64,000 bases of DNA. It comes from an uncultured Bacteroidia bacterium. GTDB taxonomy: Bacteria > Bacteroidota > Bacteroidia > Bacteroidales > F082. This document shows positions 31,269 to 39,051 of the stretch, piece by piece (positions within the stretch are counted from its first letter, which is position 1; each line of letters opens with the position of its first letter). The notes beneath the pieces were generated by a model. That model saw only the letters and a list, made by a program, of their open reading frames with translations. It searched no databases and was not told where the DNA came from. The stretch lies in the NCBI GenBank assembly GCA_902786745.1, contig CADADR010000002.1, forward strand, positions 248,001 through 312,000, in the 5' to 3' direction. The position numbers were made by a program, and so were the translations under genes.

Positions 31269-33155
31269 ATGAGAAAATGGCGCATCGAAGACTCCGAAGA
31301 CCTTTACAACGTAAAAGGCTGGGGAGGAAACTATTTTTCCATTAATGAAAAGGGACATATGGTCGTGACACCCAAGGAAGGCTGTGCCTCGGTCGACCTA
31401 CCCGAACTCGTTGACGAGCTGTCATTGAGAGACGTCTCGGCTCCTATGCTGATCCGTTTCCCCGACATTCTCGACGACCGCATCAACAAGATCGACTCCT
31501 GCTTCAAGGAGGCCGCCAAGGAATACGAATTCCATGGACAGAACTTCGTGGTGATGCCCATCAAGGTGAACCAGATGCGTCCTGTGGTCGAAGAGATCGT
31601 GAGCCATGGCAAGAAGTGCAACATCGGTCTGGAAGCCGGCTCCAAGCCCGAGCTCCATGCCATCATCGCCCTGGGCACCGACTCTGACTCTCTCATCGTT
31701 TGCAATGGCTACAAAGACGAGGAATTCATCGAACTCGCCTTGCTCGCCCAAAAGATGGGTCGTAAGATCATTATTGTCATCGAGAAACTCAACGAGCTGA
31801 AAACCACAGCCAAGATTGCCCGTCGCCTGAAGGTCACACCCAACCTTGGCGTGCGCATCAAATTGGCCAGCTCAGGTGCAGGCAAATGGGAAGAATCGGG
31901 TGGCGACGGCAGCAAGTTCGGCCTTACCTCTTCCGAGCTTCTCGAAGCCCTCGATTTCCTCGAGGAACACGACATGAAAGACTGCCTGAAGCTCGTGCAC
32001 TACCACATCGGCAGCCAAGTCAGCAAAATCAAGAAAATCAACGTGGCCTTGCGTGAAGCGGCCCAGTTCTACGTGCAGCTCTACAAGATGGGCTACCATA
32101 TCGAATACGTCGACATGGGCGGTGGTCTCGGCGTCGACTACGACGGCACCAGCTCAAGCAGCGCCAGCTCAGTCAACTACAGCATCCAGGAGTATGCCAA
32201 TAACGCCATCTACACCATCGTGGATGCCTGCGACAAAAACGAGCTCCCCCACCCCAACGTCATCTGTGAGTCGGGTCGTGCCCTGACGGCGCACCACTCC
32301 GTGCTCATCTTCGAGGTGTTGGAGAAGACCTCGCTGCCCGAATGGGACGACGACGAAGAGCCCGAGGAAAACGACCACGAGCTCATCAAGGAACTCTACG
32401 ATTCGTGGGACGAACTTACCAAGAGTTCTTCGCTCGAGATCTGGCACGATGCCCAAGAGATCCGCGAGGAAGCTCTCAACCTGTTCAGCCTCGGCCTGCT
32501 CGACCTTAAGTCGCGCGCCAAGATCGAGCGTCTGTTCTGGAGCATCGCCCGCGAGGTGAACCACATCGCCAACAGCCTGAAGCGCGTGCCTGAGGACTTC
32601 ACCTCATTGCCGAAGCTCTTGGCCGACAAATACTTCTGCAACTTCTCACTGTTCCAGTCACTGCCCGACCTCTGGGCCATCGACCAGCTCTTCCCCATCA
32701 TCCCCATCCAACGTTTGGATGAGAACCCGACGCATTTGGCCACGCTGCAAGACATCACCTGCGACAGCGACGGTAAAATCACCAACTTTGTTGCCAAGTC
32801 GACCCAGCACACCATCCCGCTGCATGGCTTCAGCGACAAGGAGCATTACTACATCGGAGTGTTCCTGGTGGGAGCCTATCAAGAGATCCTTGGCGACCTG
32901 CACAACCTGTTTGGCGACACCAATGCCGTGCACGTCTCGGTTGACGAAAAAGGCTACTACATCGACCAAGTCATCGACGGCGAGACCGTGGCTGACGTGC
33001 TGGAATACGTGCAGTACAGCCCAAAGAAGCTCGTCCGCACGGTGGAGACCTGGGTCACCAAGTGCGTCAAGGAAGGCAAGATCTCCGTTGAGGAGGGCAA
33101 GGAATTCCTCTCCAACTACCGATCGGGTCTATACGGCTATACCTATTTGGAGTAA
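31269..33155 (+). CDS. speA: Biosynthetic arginine decarboxylase
   Basis: A 628-residue PLP enzyme that converts arginine to agmatine, the first step of polyamine synthesis by the agmatine route. The N-terminal strand MRKWRIEDSEDLYNVKGWGG and the PLP-lysine region FVVMPIKVNQMRPVVEEIV are typical. The alanine-racemase-like barrel continues with LVHYHIGSQVS and VDMGGGLGVDYDG, and the β-domain has VICESGRALTAHHS. Length matches SpeA rather than lysine or ornithine decarboxylases. Start 31269 is used because the protein aligns with SpeA from there and a promoter box precedes it. It ends in a Family A hairpin element shared with the convergent ligase gene. Confidence 0.95.
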   Translation: MRKWRIEDSEDLYNVKGWGGNYFSINEKGHMVVTPKEGCASVDLPELVDELSLRDVSAPMLIRFPDILDDRINKIDSCFKEAAKEYEFHGQNFVVMPIKVNQMRPVVEEIVSHGKKCNIGLEAGSKPELHAIIALGTDSDSLIVCNGYKDEEFIELALLAQKMGRKIIIVIEKLNELKTTAKIARRLKVTPNLGVRIKLASSGAGKWEESGGDGSKFGLTSSELLEALDFLEEHDMKDCLKLVHYHIGSQVSKIKKINVALREAAQFYVQLYKMGYHIEYVDMGGGLGVDYDGTSSSSASSVNYSIQEYANNAIYTIVDACDKNELPHPNVICESGRALTAHHSVLIFEVLEKTSLPEWDDDEEPEENDHELIKELYDSWDELTKSSSLEIWHDAQEIREEALNLFSLGLLDLKSRAKIERLFWSIAREVNHIANSLKRVPEDFTSLPKLLADKYFCNFSLFQSLPDLWAIDQLFPIIPIQRLDENPTHLATLQDITCDSDGKITNFVAKSTQHTIPLHGFSDKEHYYIGVFLVGAYQEILGDLHNLFGDTNAVHVSVDEKGYYIDQVIDGETVADVLEYVQYSPKKLVRTVETWVTKCVKEGKISVEEGKEFLSNYRSGLYGYTYLE

Positions 33156-33166
33156 TCGTAGTTTTA

Positions 33167-33243
33167 CTATGGCATATGACAATGGCCTATGGCTGCCTCG
33201 ATGTAAAGGCAAGCCATAGGCCATTTGCTATGAGCCATAGTCA
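33167..33243. repeat. Family A intergenic hairpin element, copy 2
   Basis: Inverted arms of about 32 nt around AATGGCCTATGGCTGCCT and its partner ending GCCATAG, with a loop of about 7 nt. It fills the gap between convergent speA and the acyl-CoA ligase gene, as copy 1 fills another convergent gap. Confidence 0.8.
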
Positions 33244-35013
33244 TTAGGCGAACATCTTCTCGATGACGTCCTTGTACTTGTTGGTAATGACCTTACGTTT
33301 GGCTTTCAGCGTCGGCGTGAGCAAGCCATTGGCAATGCTCCATTCGTCGGCGAGCAGCACGTGTTTCTTGATCTTCTCGGTCTCGCCCAAGCCCTTGTTC
33401 AGCTCGTTGACTTCCTTGGCGAAGCGCTTGAGCACTTCAGGATTTTGGATCATCTCCTCATTGGTGGTGTAAGGAATCTTCTCCTCGGCACACCAGGCCT
33501 TCAGGTCGGAGAAGCTCGGGATGATGAGGGCTCCAGCAAACTTCTGGTTCTCACCCACCACCAGGATCTGCTCGATCAGTTTGGAGGAACAGAACTTGGC
33601 CTCGATGACATCGGGATTGATGTATTTACCACCCGAGGTCTTGAAGAGGCTCTTGATACGTCCCGTAATCTTCAAGCGGTTGTATTGGTCGATCTCACCC
33701 ATGTCGCCCGTGTGGAACCAACCCTCCTCGTCGATGACTTCCTTGGTCAACTCAGGGTGTTTGTAATAACCCATCATCACGTTATGGCCACGGCAACAGA
33801 TCTCACCATTGTCGGCAATCTTCACCTCGGTGCCAGGCAGCGGCTGACCCACATAGCCCACTTCGCGGCCATGGGGATTGCGGTTACTGACGGCGATGAC
33901 AGGTGATGTCTCGGTAAGGCCATAGCCTTCGAAGACCGGCATCTTGATGGCCGAGAAGAAGCCTGCAATCTTTTGCGAGATGGCGGCAGCGCCCGACACG
34001 ATGATATCGAAGTTCTCGGCACCGATGTTGGATCTGATCTTGCTATAGACCAACTTGTCGGCGATGCTCAACTTCCAGTCGTAGAACCAATGGCGATTCA
34101 CTGAGTCAATCTTATAGCGTTCACCGAGATGCAAGGCCCAGAAGAAAATAGCCCTAGCTATACCTTTCTGTTTCTTACCGGATTGGTAGATGGCGTCATA
34201 GAAACGTTCGAGCACACGGGGAACGGCACACATCATCGTGGGATGAATCTCACGCATGTCGTTGGCGATGGTGGCCAGGCTCTCGGCATAATAGATGGAC
34301 ATGCCACGATACTGGTAGCAGTAGATCAGTGCGCGTTCGTAGGCGTGGCATACGGGCAAGAAGCTGAAAGCCTTGTCAGAGCCATCGCTGATCGTGTATT
34401 GGAAGTTCGGGAATTGGTTCATCAGGTTATGGTGTGAGAGCATCACGCCCTTAGGCGTTCCTGTCGTGCCAGAAGTATAGATAATGGTGGCGCACTCCAT
34501 CTCGTCGACAGCGGCCTTGCGGGCTGCCACTTCTTCGGGGTGCGGATGTTCCTTTCCTAGTTGGAGCAACTGGTCGAAATAAGGATACTTCTCTCTGTCG
34601 ACCATGGTATAGACCAATTTCACATTCGGTGCATCCGGCAGGATGTTGGTCACTTTGTTCATCACGGAGAGGCCGTCGATGATCACCATCTTGGCGTCGC
34701 AGTCGGCCAAAATGAAACGGTAATCCTCCTCGCTGATGGTGGGATAAACCGGCACGGTGATGGCGCCGACTTGGCTGATAGCCATGTCGAGCATGTTCCA
34801 TTCGGGGCGGTTGGTAAGGATCATGGCAACCTTGTCACCCTTCTCAATGCCTAACTCGATAAGGGCATAGCTCAGGATGTCGGATTGTTCCTTATAGGAC
34901 TTGGAGCTGTAGTGCACCCATTGTCCGTTCTTTTTGCCTGCAAGGGCAATTTGCTGGTTGGGATACTTCTCCACATAATTGTCGAGAAGATCAAAAACTC
35001 TTTTAATTTCCAT
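33244..35013 (-). CDS. AMP-forming long-chain acyl-CoA ligase
   Basis: A 589-residue member of the ANL adenylate-forming superfamily that likely activates fatty acids to acyl-CoA. Motifs: the phosphate loop IIYTSGTTGTPKGVMLSH, EGYGLTETSPVIA, TGDMGEIDQYNRLKITGR and the C-terminal lysine region with TSGGKYINPDVIE. The start at 35013 (ATG) is preferred over an in-frame TTG two codons earlier. A TATATTTG box at 35044-35051 precedes it. There is no β-oxidation gene nearby, so uptake of exogenous fatty acid for lipid synthesis is possible. It converges on speA. The substrate cannot be set from sequence. Confidence 0.9.
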   Translation of the reverse strand: MEIKRVFDLLDNYVEKYPNQQIALAGKKNGQWVHYSSKSYKEQSDILSYALIELGIEKGDKVAMILTNRPEWNMLDMAISQVGAITVPVYPTISEEDYRFILADCDAKMVIIDGLSVMNKVTNILPDAPNVKLVYTMVDREKYPYFDQLLQLGKEHPHPEEVAARKAAVDEMECATIIYTSGTTGTPKGVMLSHHNLMNQFPNFQYTISDGSDKAFSFLPVCHAYERALIYCYQYRGMSIYYAESLATIANDMREIHPTMMCAVPRVLERFYDAIYQSGKKQKGIARAIFFWALHLGERYKIDSVNRHWFYDWKLSIADKLVYSKIRSNIGAENFDIIVSGAAAISQKIAGFFSAIKMPVFEGYGLTETSPVIAVSNRNPHGREVGYVGQPLPGTEVKIADNGEICCRGHNVMMGYYKHPELTKEVIDEEGWFHTGDMGEIDQYNRLKITGRIKSLFKTSGGKYINPDVIEAKFCSSKLIEQILVVGENQKFAGALIIPSFSDLKAWCAEEKIPYTTNEEMIQNPEVLKRFAKEVNELNKGLGETEKIKKHVLLADEWSIANGLLTPTLKAKRKVITNKYKDVIEKMFA

Positions 35014-35043
35014 ATCCAAAGAATTCTTGTTTCAATAAAGTTG

Positions 35044-35051
35044 CAAATATA
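35044..35051 (-). promoter_or_regulatory. -7 box of the acyl-CoA ligase gene
   Basis: TATATTTG followed by C on the minus strand, 30 nt upstream of the ATG at 35013. Confidence 0.55.
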
Positions 35052-35109
35052 AGAAAAATCTATTTGTGCAACTTTTTTCACACTGAAAACAAGCAATTTT
35101 TCACTTCAT

Positions 35110-36015
35110 TTAAATGCACAGGCAAACCAAGGCCGCCAGCACCATCAGCAAGGGGATAATCTTGCTGCGGATGTTCTGCTCCTTGAACCCGAAGATGCCG
35201 TAGACGAACGACACGACGAGACGCACGCCATAAAGGATGAGCGGGATGAGCACCACCACGGCAGCTTCTTGCTTGAGGCCGGTAAGATAGATGACATCGG
35301 CCACGGTGACGAAGACAGCCATCGCCACGATGCCCCAACGCCATTCAAAGGGTTGCTCTTTGCGTTTCGGCATCCAGAACAGGAGGAACAGCACGGCCAT
35401 CATAAGGAAGTCATAGATGGTGTACCAAGCCTGAATGGTAGAAGGCGAGATACTCTCCTTGCTGAGCAGGAACTTGTCATAGACGCCACTCAATGCCACG
35501 AGAACGGCAGAGCCAAGCAGCATATAGACCCATTTGTTCGACTTGAATTGAATGCCTTCGAGTTTGCCCGATCGGTTCATGAAGTAGAACGAAATGATGG
35601 CCAAAACCACACCCGTACCCTGCAGCCATGTCAGGCTCTCACGGAAAACGCAAAACATCAAGATAACCGTAATGGCAGGACGAAGCTGGTTGACGGGTCC
35701 CACCACGGTGATGGGCAGGTGTTTCATGGCCGAATAGCTGAACATCCACGAGCACAGGATAAGCGCGGTCTTGCCCATAATGAGCAGATGCTGCCTCGCC
35801 GTCAGCGGCTCGATATAGAGCTTCGACATAAAGTCACCCTCAAAGATGAAAGGCTTGAAATGTGACAACAGCACAAACGGCACGAACATGAGTCCGCTGA
35901 TCAAGGTGCTATAGAAAAGGACGGGGATGATGGCATTATTGACGACGGTCTGTTTCTTAAAGATGTCGTAAAAGCCCAGCAGGAAGGCTGAAATCAATGA
36001 TAATACTACCCACAT
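35110..36015 (-). CDS. EamA/DMT-family transporter
   Basis: A 301-residue inner-membrane protein with about ten hydrophobic helices in two EamA-like halves. Examples are MWVVLSLISAFLLGFYDIF at the N-terminus, WLQGTGVVLAIISFYFMN in the middle and KIIPLLMVLAALVCLCI at the end. The helix-4 region AMKHLPITVVGPVNQLRPAI is a good match to the drug/metabolite transporter pattern. The start at 36015 coincides with the first membrane helix and is preceded by a TACTTTTG box; upstream in-frame sequence is a shadow of the next gene. Substrate unknown; members export amino acids, metabolites or sugars. Confidence 0.85.
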   Translation of the reverse strand: MWVVLSLISAFLLGFYDIFKKQTVVNNAIIPVLFYSTLISGLMFVPFVLLSHFKPFIFEGDFMSKLYIEPLTARQHLLIMGKTALILCSWMFSYSAMKHLPITVVGPVNQLRPAITVILMFCVFRESLTWLQGTGVVLAIISFYFMNRSGKLEGIQFKSNKWVYMLLGSAVLVALSGVYDKFLLSKESISPSTIQAWYTIYDFLMMAVLFLLFWMPKRKEQPFEWRWGIVAMAVFVTVADVIYLTGLKQEAAVVVLIPLILYGVRLVVSFVYGIFGFKEQNIRSKIIPLLMVLAALVCLCI

Positions 36016-36035
36016 GGTAATTTGGTTTTGCGCGG

Positions 36036-36043
36036 CAAAAGTA
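36036..36043 (-). promoter_or_regulatory. -7 box of the EamA transporter gene
   Basis: TACTTTTG followed by C on the minus strand, 20 nt upstream of the start at 36015. It sits between the end of the endonuclease-like gene and the transporter start. Confidence 0.5.
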
Positions 36044-36058
36044 GCATTTTTTGTTGAA

Positions 36059-37117
36059 TTAGCGAACCAAATCGATGTAGACTGGTAAATGGTCGCTGAA
36101 GCCACCGAAATAGCGCGGCCCGATGTAGGTACGGAAGAGCTTCTTGCCGTGGTAGGTCTCGTCATCCTCAAGCATGAAGTCGGCGTGGAAGATACGCGCA
36201 CTCCCCTCTTTATAATGAAGGCCTTCTCCCGTCATCACACCATCGGTGACGATGATCTGGTCGAAGATCTGCCAGTCGGTTTGGTGCTTCAGCGTGCCTT
36301 CAAAGCCAAGGCCTTCGTTCTTGCCAAATAGGTTGGTGAAGCAGCCCTCCTCTTTTTCACTAGGATGGCGGGCACGCAGCACATCGTAGACGCTTGGATC
36401 GGTGGGACAATCGTTCAGGTCGCCCATCATGATGACCTTAGGCTGGTAGTCCGGAGGTGCTGCCGCCACAATCGAGTCGACCTTGGCGCGCAGAATCGCT
36501 GCCGAGCAGGAGCGCGAGCCCACCGTCTCTAGTTCACCACTGTAACGCGACGGCCAATGGTTGACAAAGACATGGATGGTGTCGGCTTTATGGGTCAGCC
36601 CTTCGACAGGCTCAGGGACCTCAACGGCCACGAATTTAGCATAAAGGATATCCCTCGAATGATACGCCGTGTCCTCGGGGTTGTAATAGGGTATCACGGC
36701 ACTCTCCACCAATTGGAAATGGTCAAGTGAATACACGATGGCGGGGTCGATGCCGCGCTTGTCGGGGCCTTCGTAAAGCACCCAACGGTAGTTGTGCTTC
36801 TTCAAAGGCGTCTGCTCGAAAAGAGCGCTCAACACATACTCGTTCTCCACCTCGCACATGCCAAGGATGCCCAAAGGACGGTTCTCCGACATGGCCAGGA
36901 TGGCCTTATACATGTTGTTGCGCTTGCGATAGAAACGGTTTTTCGTCCAGTGTTGCATGCCGTCCTCAGTAAAGGCGTTGTAGGTCTTGGTGCTGTCCAC
37001 ATAAGGGTCGAAGAAGTTCTCCATGTTCCAAAAGGCAATGCGAACAGGAACATCCTGGGGAAAAACCATGTTTGTAATCACAAAACAGACAAAACAAAGC
37101 AAAACCATCCTTTTCAT
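36059..37117 (-). CDS. Exported endonuclease/exonuclease/phosphatase-family protein
   Basis: A 352-residue secreted protein of the DNase I-like superfamily. A signal peptide (MKRMVLLCFVCFVITNMVF) leads into VRIAFWNMENFFDPYVDS, the family N-terminal motif with the catalytic Asn and Glu. Later motifs are ILGMCEVENEY, FVNHWPSRYSG, KVIMMGDLNDCPTDPS and a C-terminal SDHLPVYIDL. All metal and phosphate ligands of the fold can be traced. Substrate may be nucleic acid or a phosphoester. The start at 37117 is preferred because the signal peptide begins there and the promoter box lies just upstream. A copy of the EPVEG coding repeat (36597-36630) is inserted between a strand and the HWPSR motif. Confidence 0.87.
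   Translation of the reverse strand: MKRMVLLCFVCFVITNMVFPQDVPVRIAFWNMENFFDPYVDSTKTYNAFTEDGMQHWTKNRFYRKRNNMYKAILAMSENRPLGILGMCEVENEYVLSALFEQTPLKKHNYRWVLYEGPDKRGIDPAIVYSLDHFQLVESAVIPYYNPEDTAYHSRDILYAKFVAVEVPEPVEGLTHKADTIHVFVNHWPSRYSGELETVGSRSCSAAILRAKVDSIVAAAPPDYQPKVIMMGDLNDCPTDPSVYDVLRARHPSEKEEGCFTNLFGKNEGLGFEGTLKHQTDWQIFDQIIVTDGVMTGEGLHYKEGSARIFHADFMLEDDETYHGKKLFRTYIGPRYFGGFSDHLPVYIDLVR
36597..36630. repeat. Coding copy of the CCCTTCGACAGGCTCAGGG repeat
   Basis: This copy is closest to the palindromic form (CCCT...AGGG ends) and encodes VEVPEPVEG in the endonuclease-like protein. Related copies lie in the gyrA tail at 8263-8330. Confidence 0.75.
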
Positions 37118-37141
37118 ACGGCACACATTTTGTTTCCGCTG

Positions 37142-37149
37142 CAAATGTA
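37142..37149 (-). promoter_or_regulatory. -7 box of the endonuclease-like gene
   Basis: TACATTTG followed by C on the minus strand, 24 nt upstream of the start at 37117. Confidence 0.5.
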
Positions 37150-37161
37150 AGAAATTGTTTC

Positions 37162-37169
37162 TATTTTTG
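37162..37169 (+). promoter_or_regulatory. -7 box of the thioredoxin-like gene
   Basis: TATTTTTG followed by C, 4 nt before the ATG at 37174. The transcript would be leaderless or nearly so. Confidence 0.45.
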
Positions 37170-37173
37170 CGCC

Positions 37174-37935
37174 ATGAAACCGAAGATCGTCATCATCATG
37201 CTCTCCTTGTTTTTGGGCTTTTGTTCCATGCATGCCATGGGCCAAAACGCCCATTTCTGGGACGGCATCGAAGCCTTTGACGGGCCTACGGACGAAAACC
37301 CCATTCTAGCTGCACAGTTGGATTTCTATTTCGACAAAATGGTGGCTCCCCTACCCGATTCCATCACTATGGAAATTGACAAATTGGTAGAAAGAGCCAT
37401 CTTCAGTTCCGACCTCCGTGACTTCATCCTTTGGCACCTGTTGGAGAAATACCGCCATCCCGAATACATGAGCCAAGACCAAGTGTTTGTCTACTTATAT
37501 GACAACTATTTCTCCCGATTGGAAATCAATAATCTGAATGCCGATAATTTGGCATTGATTCGCGACAAAGCCGAGACACTACGACGACTCGCCTTATTCC
37601 ACCTCGCGCCCGATTTCGCAATCAATGACTCTGTTGACTTACATTCCGTTGAAAATGAATACACGGTATTGTTTTTCTTCGACCATGACTGTGATGTTTG
37701 CCAAAAAGAAATGCAGGACTTGGATTCAATTTGCACAATGCATCCTGAAATCAAAGTACAGGCCATTGACATGAACACAAACGACGTTAGCGTTGACGCA
37801 TTGTACGGCCTTTATGACATCGAGGCCACACCATTGCTTTACGTCTTGGATGGCGAGAAACGGATTATTGCCAAAAAGATCCGTGCTAAGCAAATTCCTC
37901 TAGTACTGCCTTCATTTCTGGAAGGGCAGCCGTAG
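37174..37935 (+). CDS. Exported thioredoxin-fold protein (DUF5106-like plus TlpA-like domain)
   Basis: A 253-residue protein with a signal peptide (MKPKIVIIMLSLFLGFCSM). The N-terminal helical part (25-140: HFWDGIEAFDGPTDENPILA, FILWHLLEKYRHPEYMS) matches the DUF5106 pattern found before thioredoxin domains in Bacteroidetes. The C-terminal part has a thioredoxin strand and active site VLFFFDHDCDVCQKEM (CDVC) and the cis-proline region IEATPLLYVLDG. It probably acts in periplasmic disulfide exchange or reduction. Its 3' end overlaps the convergent NahK-like gene by 50 nt. Confidence 0.8.
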   Translation: MKPKIVIIMLSLFLGFCSMHAMGQNAHFWDGIEAFDGPTDENPILAAQLDFYFDKMVAPLPDSITMEIDKLVERAIFSSDLRDFILWHLLEKYRHPEYMSQDQVFVYLYDNYFSRLEINNLNADNLALIRDKAETLRRLALFHLAPDFAINDSVDLHSVENEYTVLFFFDHDCDVCQKEMQDLDSICTMHPEIKVQAIDMNTNDVSVDALYGLYDIEATPLLYVLDGEKRIIAKKIRAKQIPLVLPSFLEGQP

Positions 37936-38974
37936 CCTCCTCGTATAGTTTCCATTGTGCCCGCGTGCGCACCATGTTGTGTTCGGGATACCTTATCTTA
38001 TAATAGGTGTCGCCGTTGATGTAATCCGCGAAGAAACGTACCGCCTGCATGTAAGGGAACAAGGTGGCCGCATAAGGCAGGTTTTCTTTCTCTATCGGCA
38101 ACAGAAATGACTGAGTGCCTTCCAGATAGCCTTTCGCAAAGGCCTTGAAGACCTCCATGTTGAAATGGATGTGGTCCAAATCGGGGTCATCCTCGGCACC
38201 TGTATTGGCGGCCGAACGCAGGAAGTCGCCGAAGTCAGAGAAGACAAAACTCGGCATGATGGTATCCAAATCAATGATGCACAACACATTGCCTTCTTTA
38301 TCAAAAAGCATGTTGTTTACCTTGGTGTCGCAATGGCAGATGCGTTTCGGCAATTTGCCCTCTCGATAGAGCCGCTCACCCAAGCACATCTCATCTGCCA
38401 CCGCCTTTATTTTGGCCACATAAGCCTGCACTTCAGGGTCGTTCAAACGCCCCACCTTATCCTCTGCAACGGCCTCGCCCAGTTGTTTCAAACGAAACTC
38501 GATGTTATGGAAATTAGGGATGATCTCCCCTATCGACGCCTCCAAATCCGTCAGCAGCGACTCAAAGTCACCGAAGGAACGGCCCGCATAGTAGGCATAC
38601 TCCGGCGTAACGGCCTCGTAGGTGTAGCTGTCGGTAATGAAGTCCATCACACGCCAATATTTCTCGTTTTCTAAGATGTAGGTCTTCCCCATATCGGCTT
38701 TCAAAAAGTGCAAAACCCTGCGATTGATGTCAGCCATGCCTTGACTTTCATACTTTTTCCGAATATGATTGGTCACGGCATCGATGTTGTTTTGGAGCAT
38801 GTCCACATCAGTGAAAACAGCGTTATTGATGCGTTGCAAGACGTATTTCGGCTTGGCCTCGCCTTTGACCATAATCTTATAGGTGTCGTTGATGAGGCCG
38901 TTGCCCAAAGGCATAATGTCTTCGATGGTGTTCGGATCGATGAAATGACCCGCTATGGCAAAAAGTTCGTTCAT
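37886..38974 (-). CDS. NahK-like N-acetylhexosamine 1-kinase (phosphotransferase family)
   Basis: A 362-residue kinase of the aminoglycoside phosphotransferase fold. The glycine-rich start MPLGNGLINDTYKI and the catalytic loop ICHCDTKVNNMLFDKEG (HxDxxxxN type) are followed by the metal motif CIIDLDTIMPSFVFSDFGDF. These resemble bifidobacterial NahK more than antibiotic kinases. NahK makes GalNAc-1-phosphate or GlcNAc-1-phosphate. The gene is divergent from a GH109-type enzyme that could release GalNAc, which supports this reading. A mucin-degradation label is often given to Bacteroidetes relatives. No experimental substrate can be stated. Confidence 0.8.
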   Translation of the reverse strand: MNELFAIAGHFIDPNTIEDIMPLGNGLINDTYKIMVKGEAKPKYVLQRINNAVFTDVDMLQNNIDAVTNHIRKKYESQGMADINRRVLHFLKADMGKTYILENEKYWRVMDFITDSYTYEAVTPEYAYYAGRSFGDFESLLTDLEASIGEIIPNFHNIEFRLKQLGEAVAEDKVGRLNDPEVQAYVAKIKAVADEMCLGERLYREGKLPKRICHCDTKVNNMLFDKEGNVLCIIDLDTIMPSFVFSDFGDFLRSAANTGAEDDPDLDHIHFNMEVFKAFAKGYLEGTQSFLLPIEKENLPYAATLFPYMQAVRFFADYINGDTYYKIRYPEHNMVRTRAQWKLYEEATAALPEMKAVLEEFA

Positions 38975-38990
38975 GGGTGGAATTTTTTGG

Positions 38991-38998
38991 CGAAGATA
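38991..38998 (-). promoter_or_regulatory. Weak -7 box of the NahK-like gene
   Basis: TATCTTCG on the minus strand, one base from TAnnTTTG, 17 nt upstream of the start at 38974. Confidence 0.3.
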
Positions 38999-39020
38999 GG
39001 GGTTTTTACGGACAAATTCA

Positions 39021-39028
39021 TATTTTTG
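39021..39028 (+). promoter_or_regulatory. -7 box of the GH109-type gene
   Basis: TATTTTTG followed by C, 23 nt upstream of the start at 39052. It helps decide against the longer frame beginning at 38977. Confidence 0.5.
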
Positions 39029-39051
39029 CCCGCAAAATCAATCCACATCGT

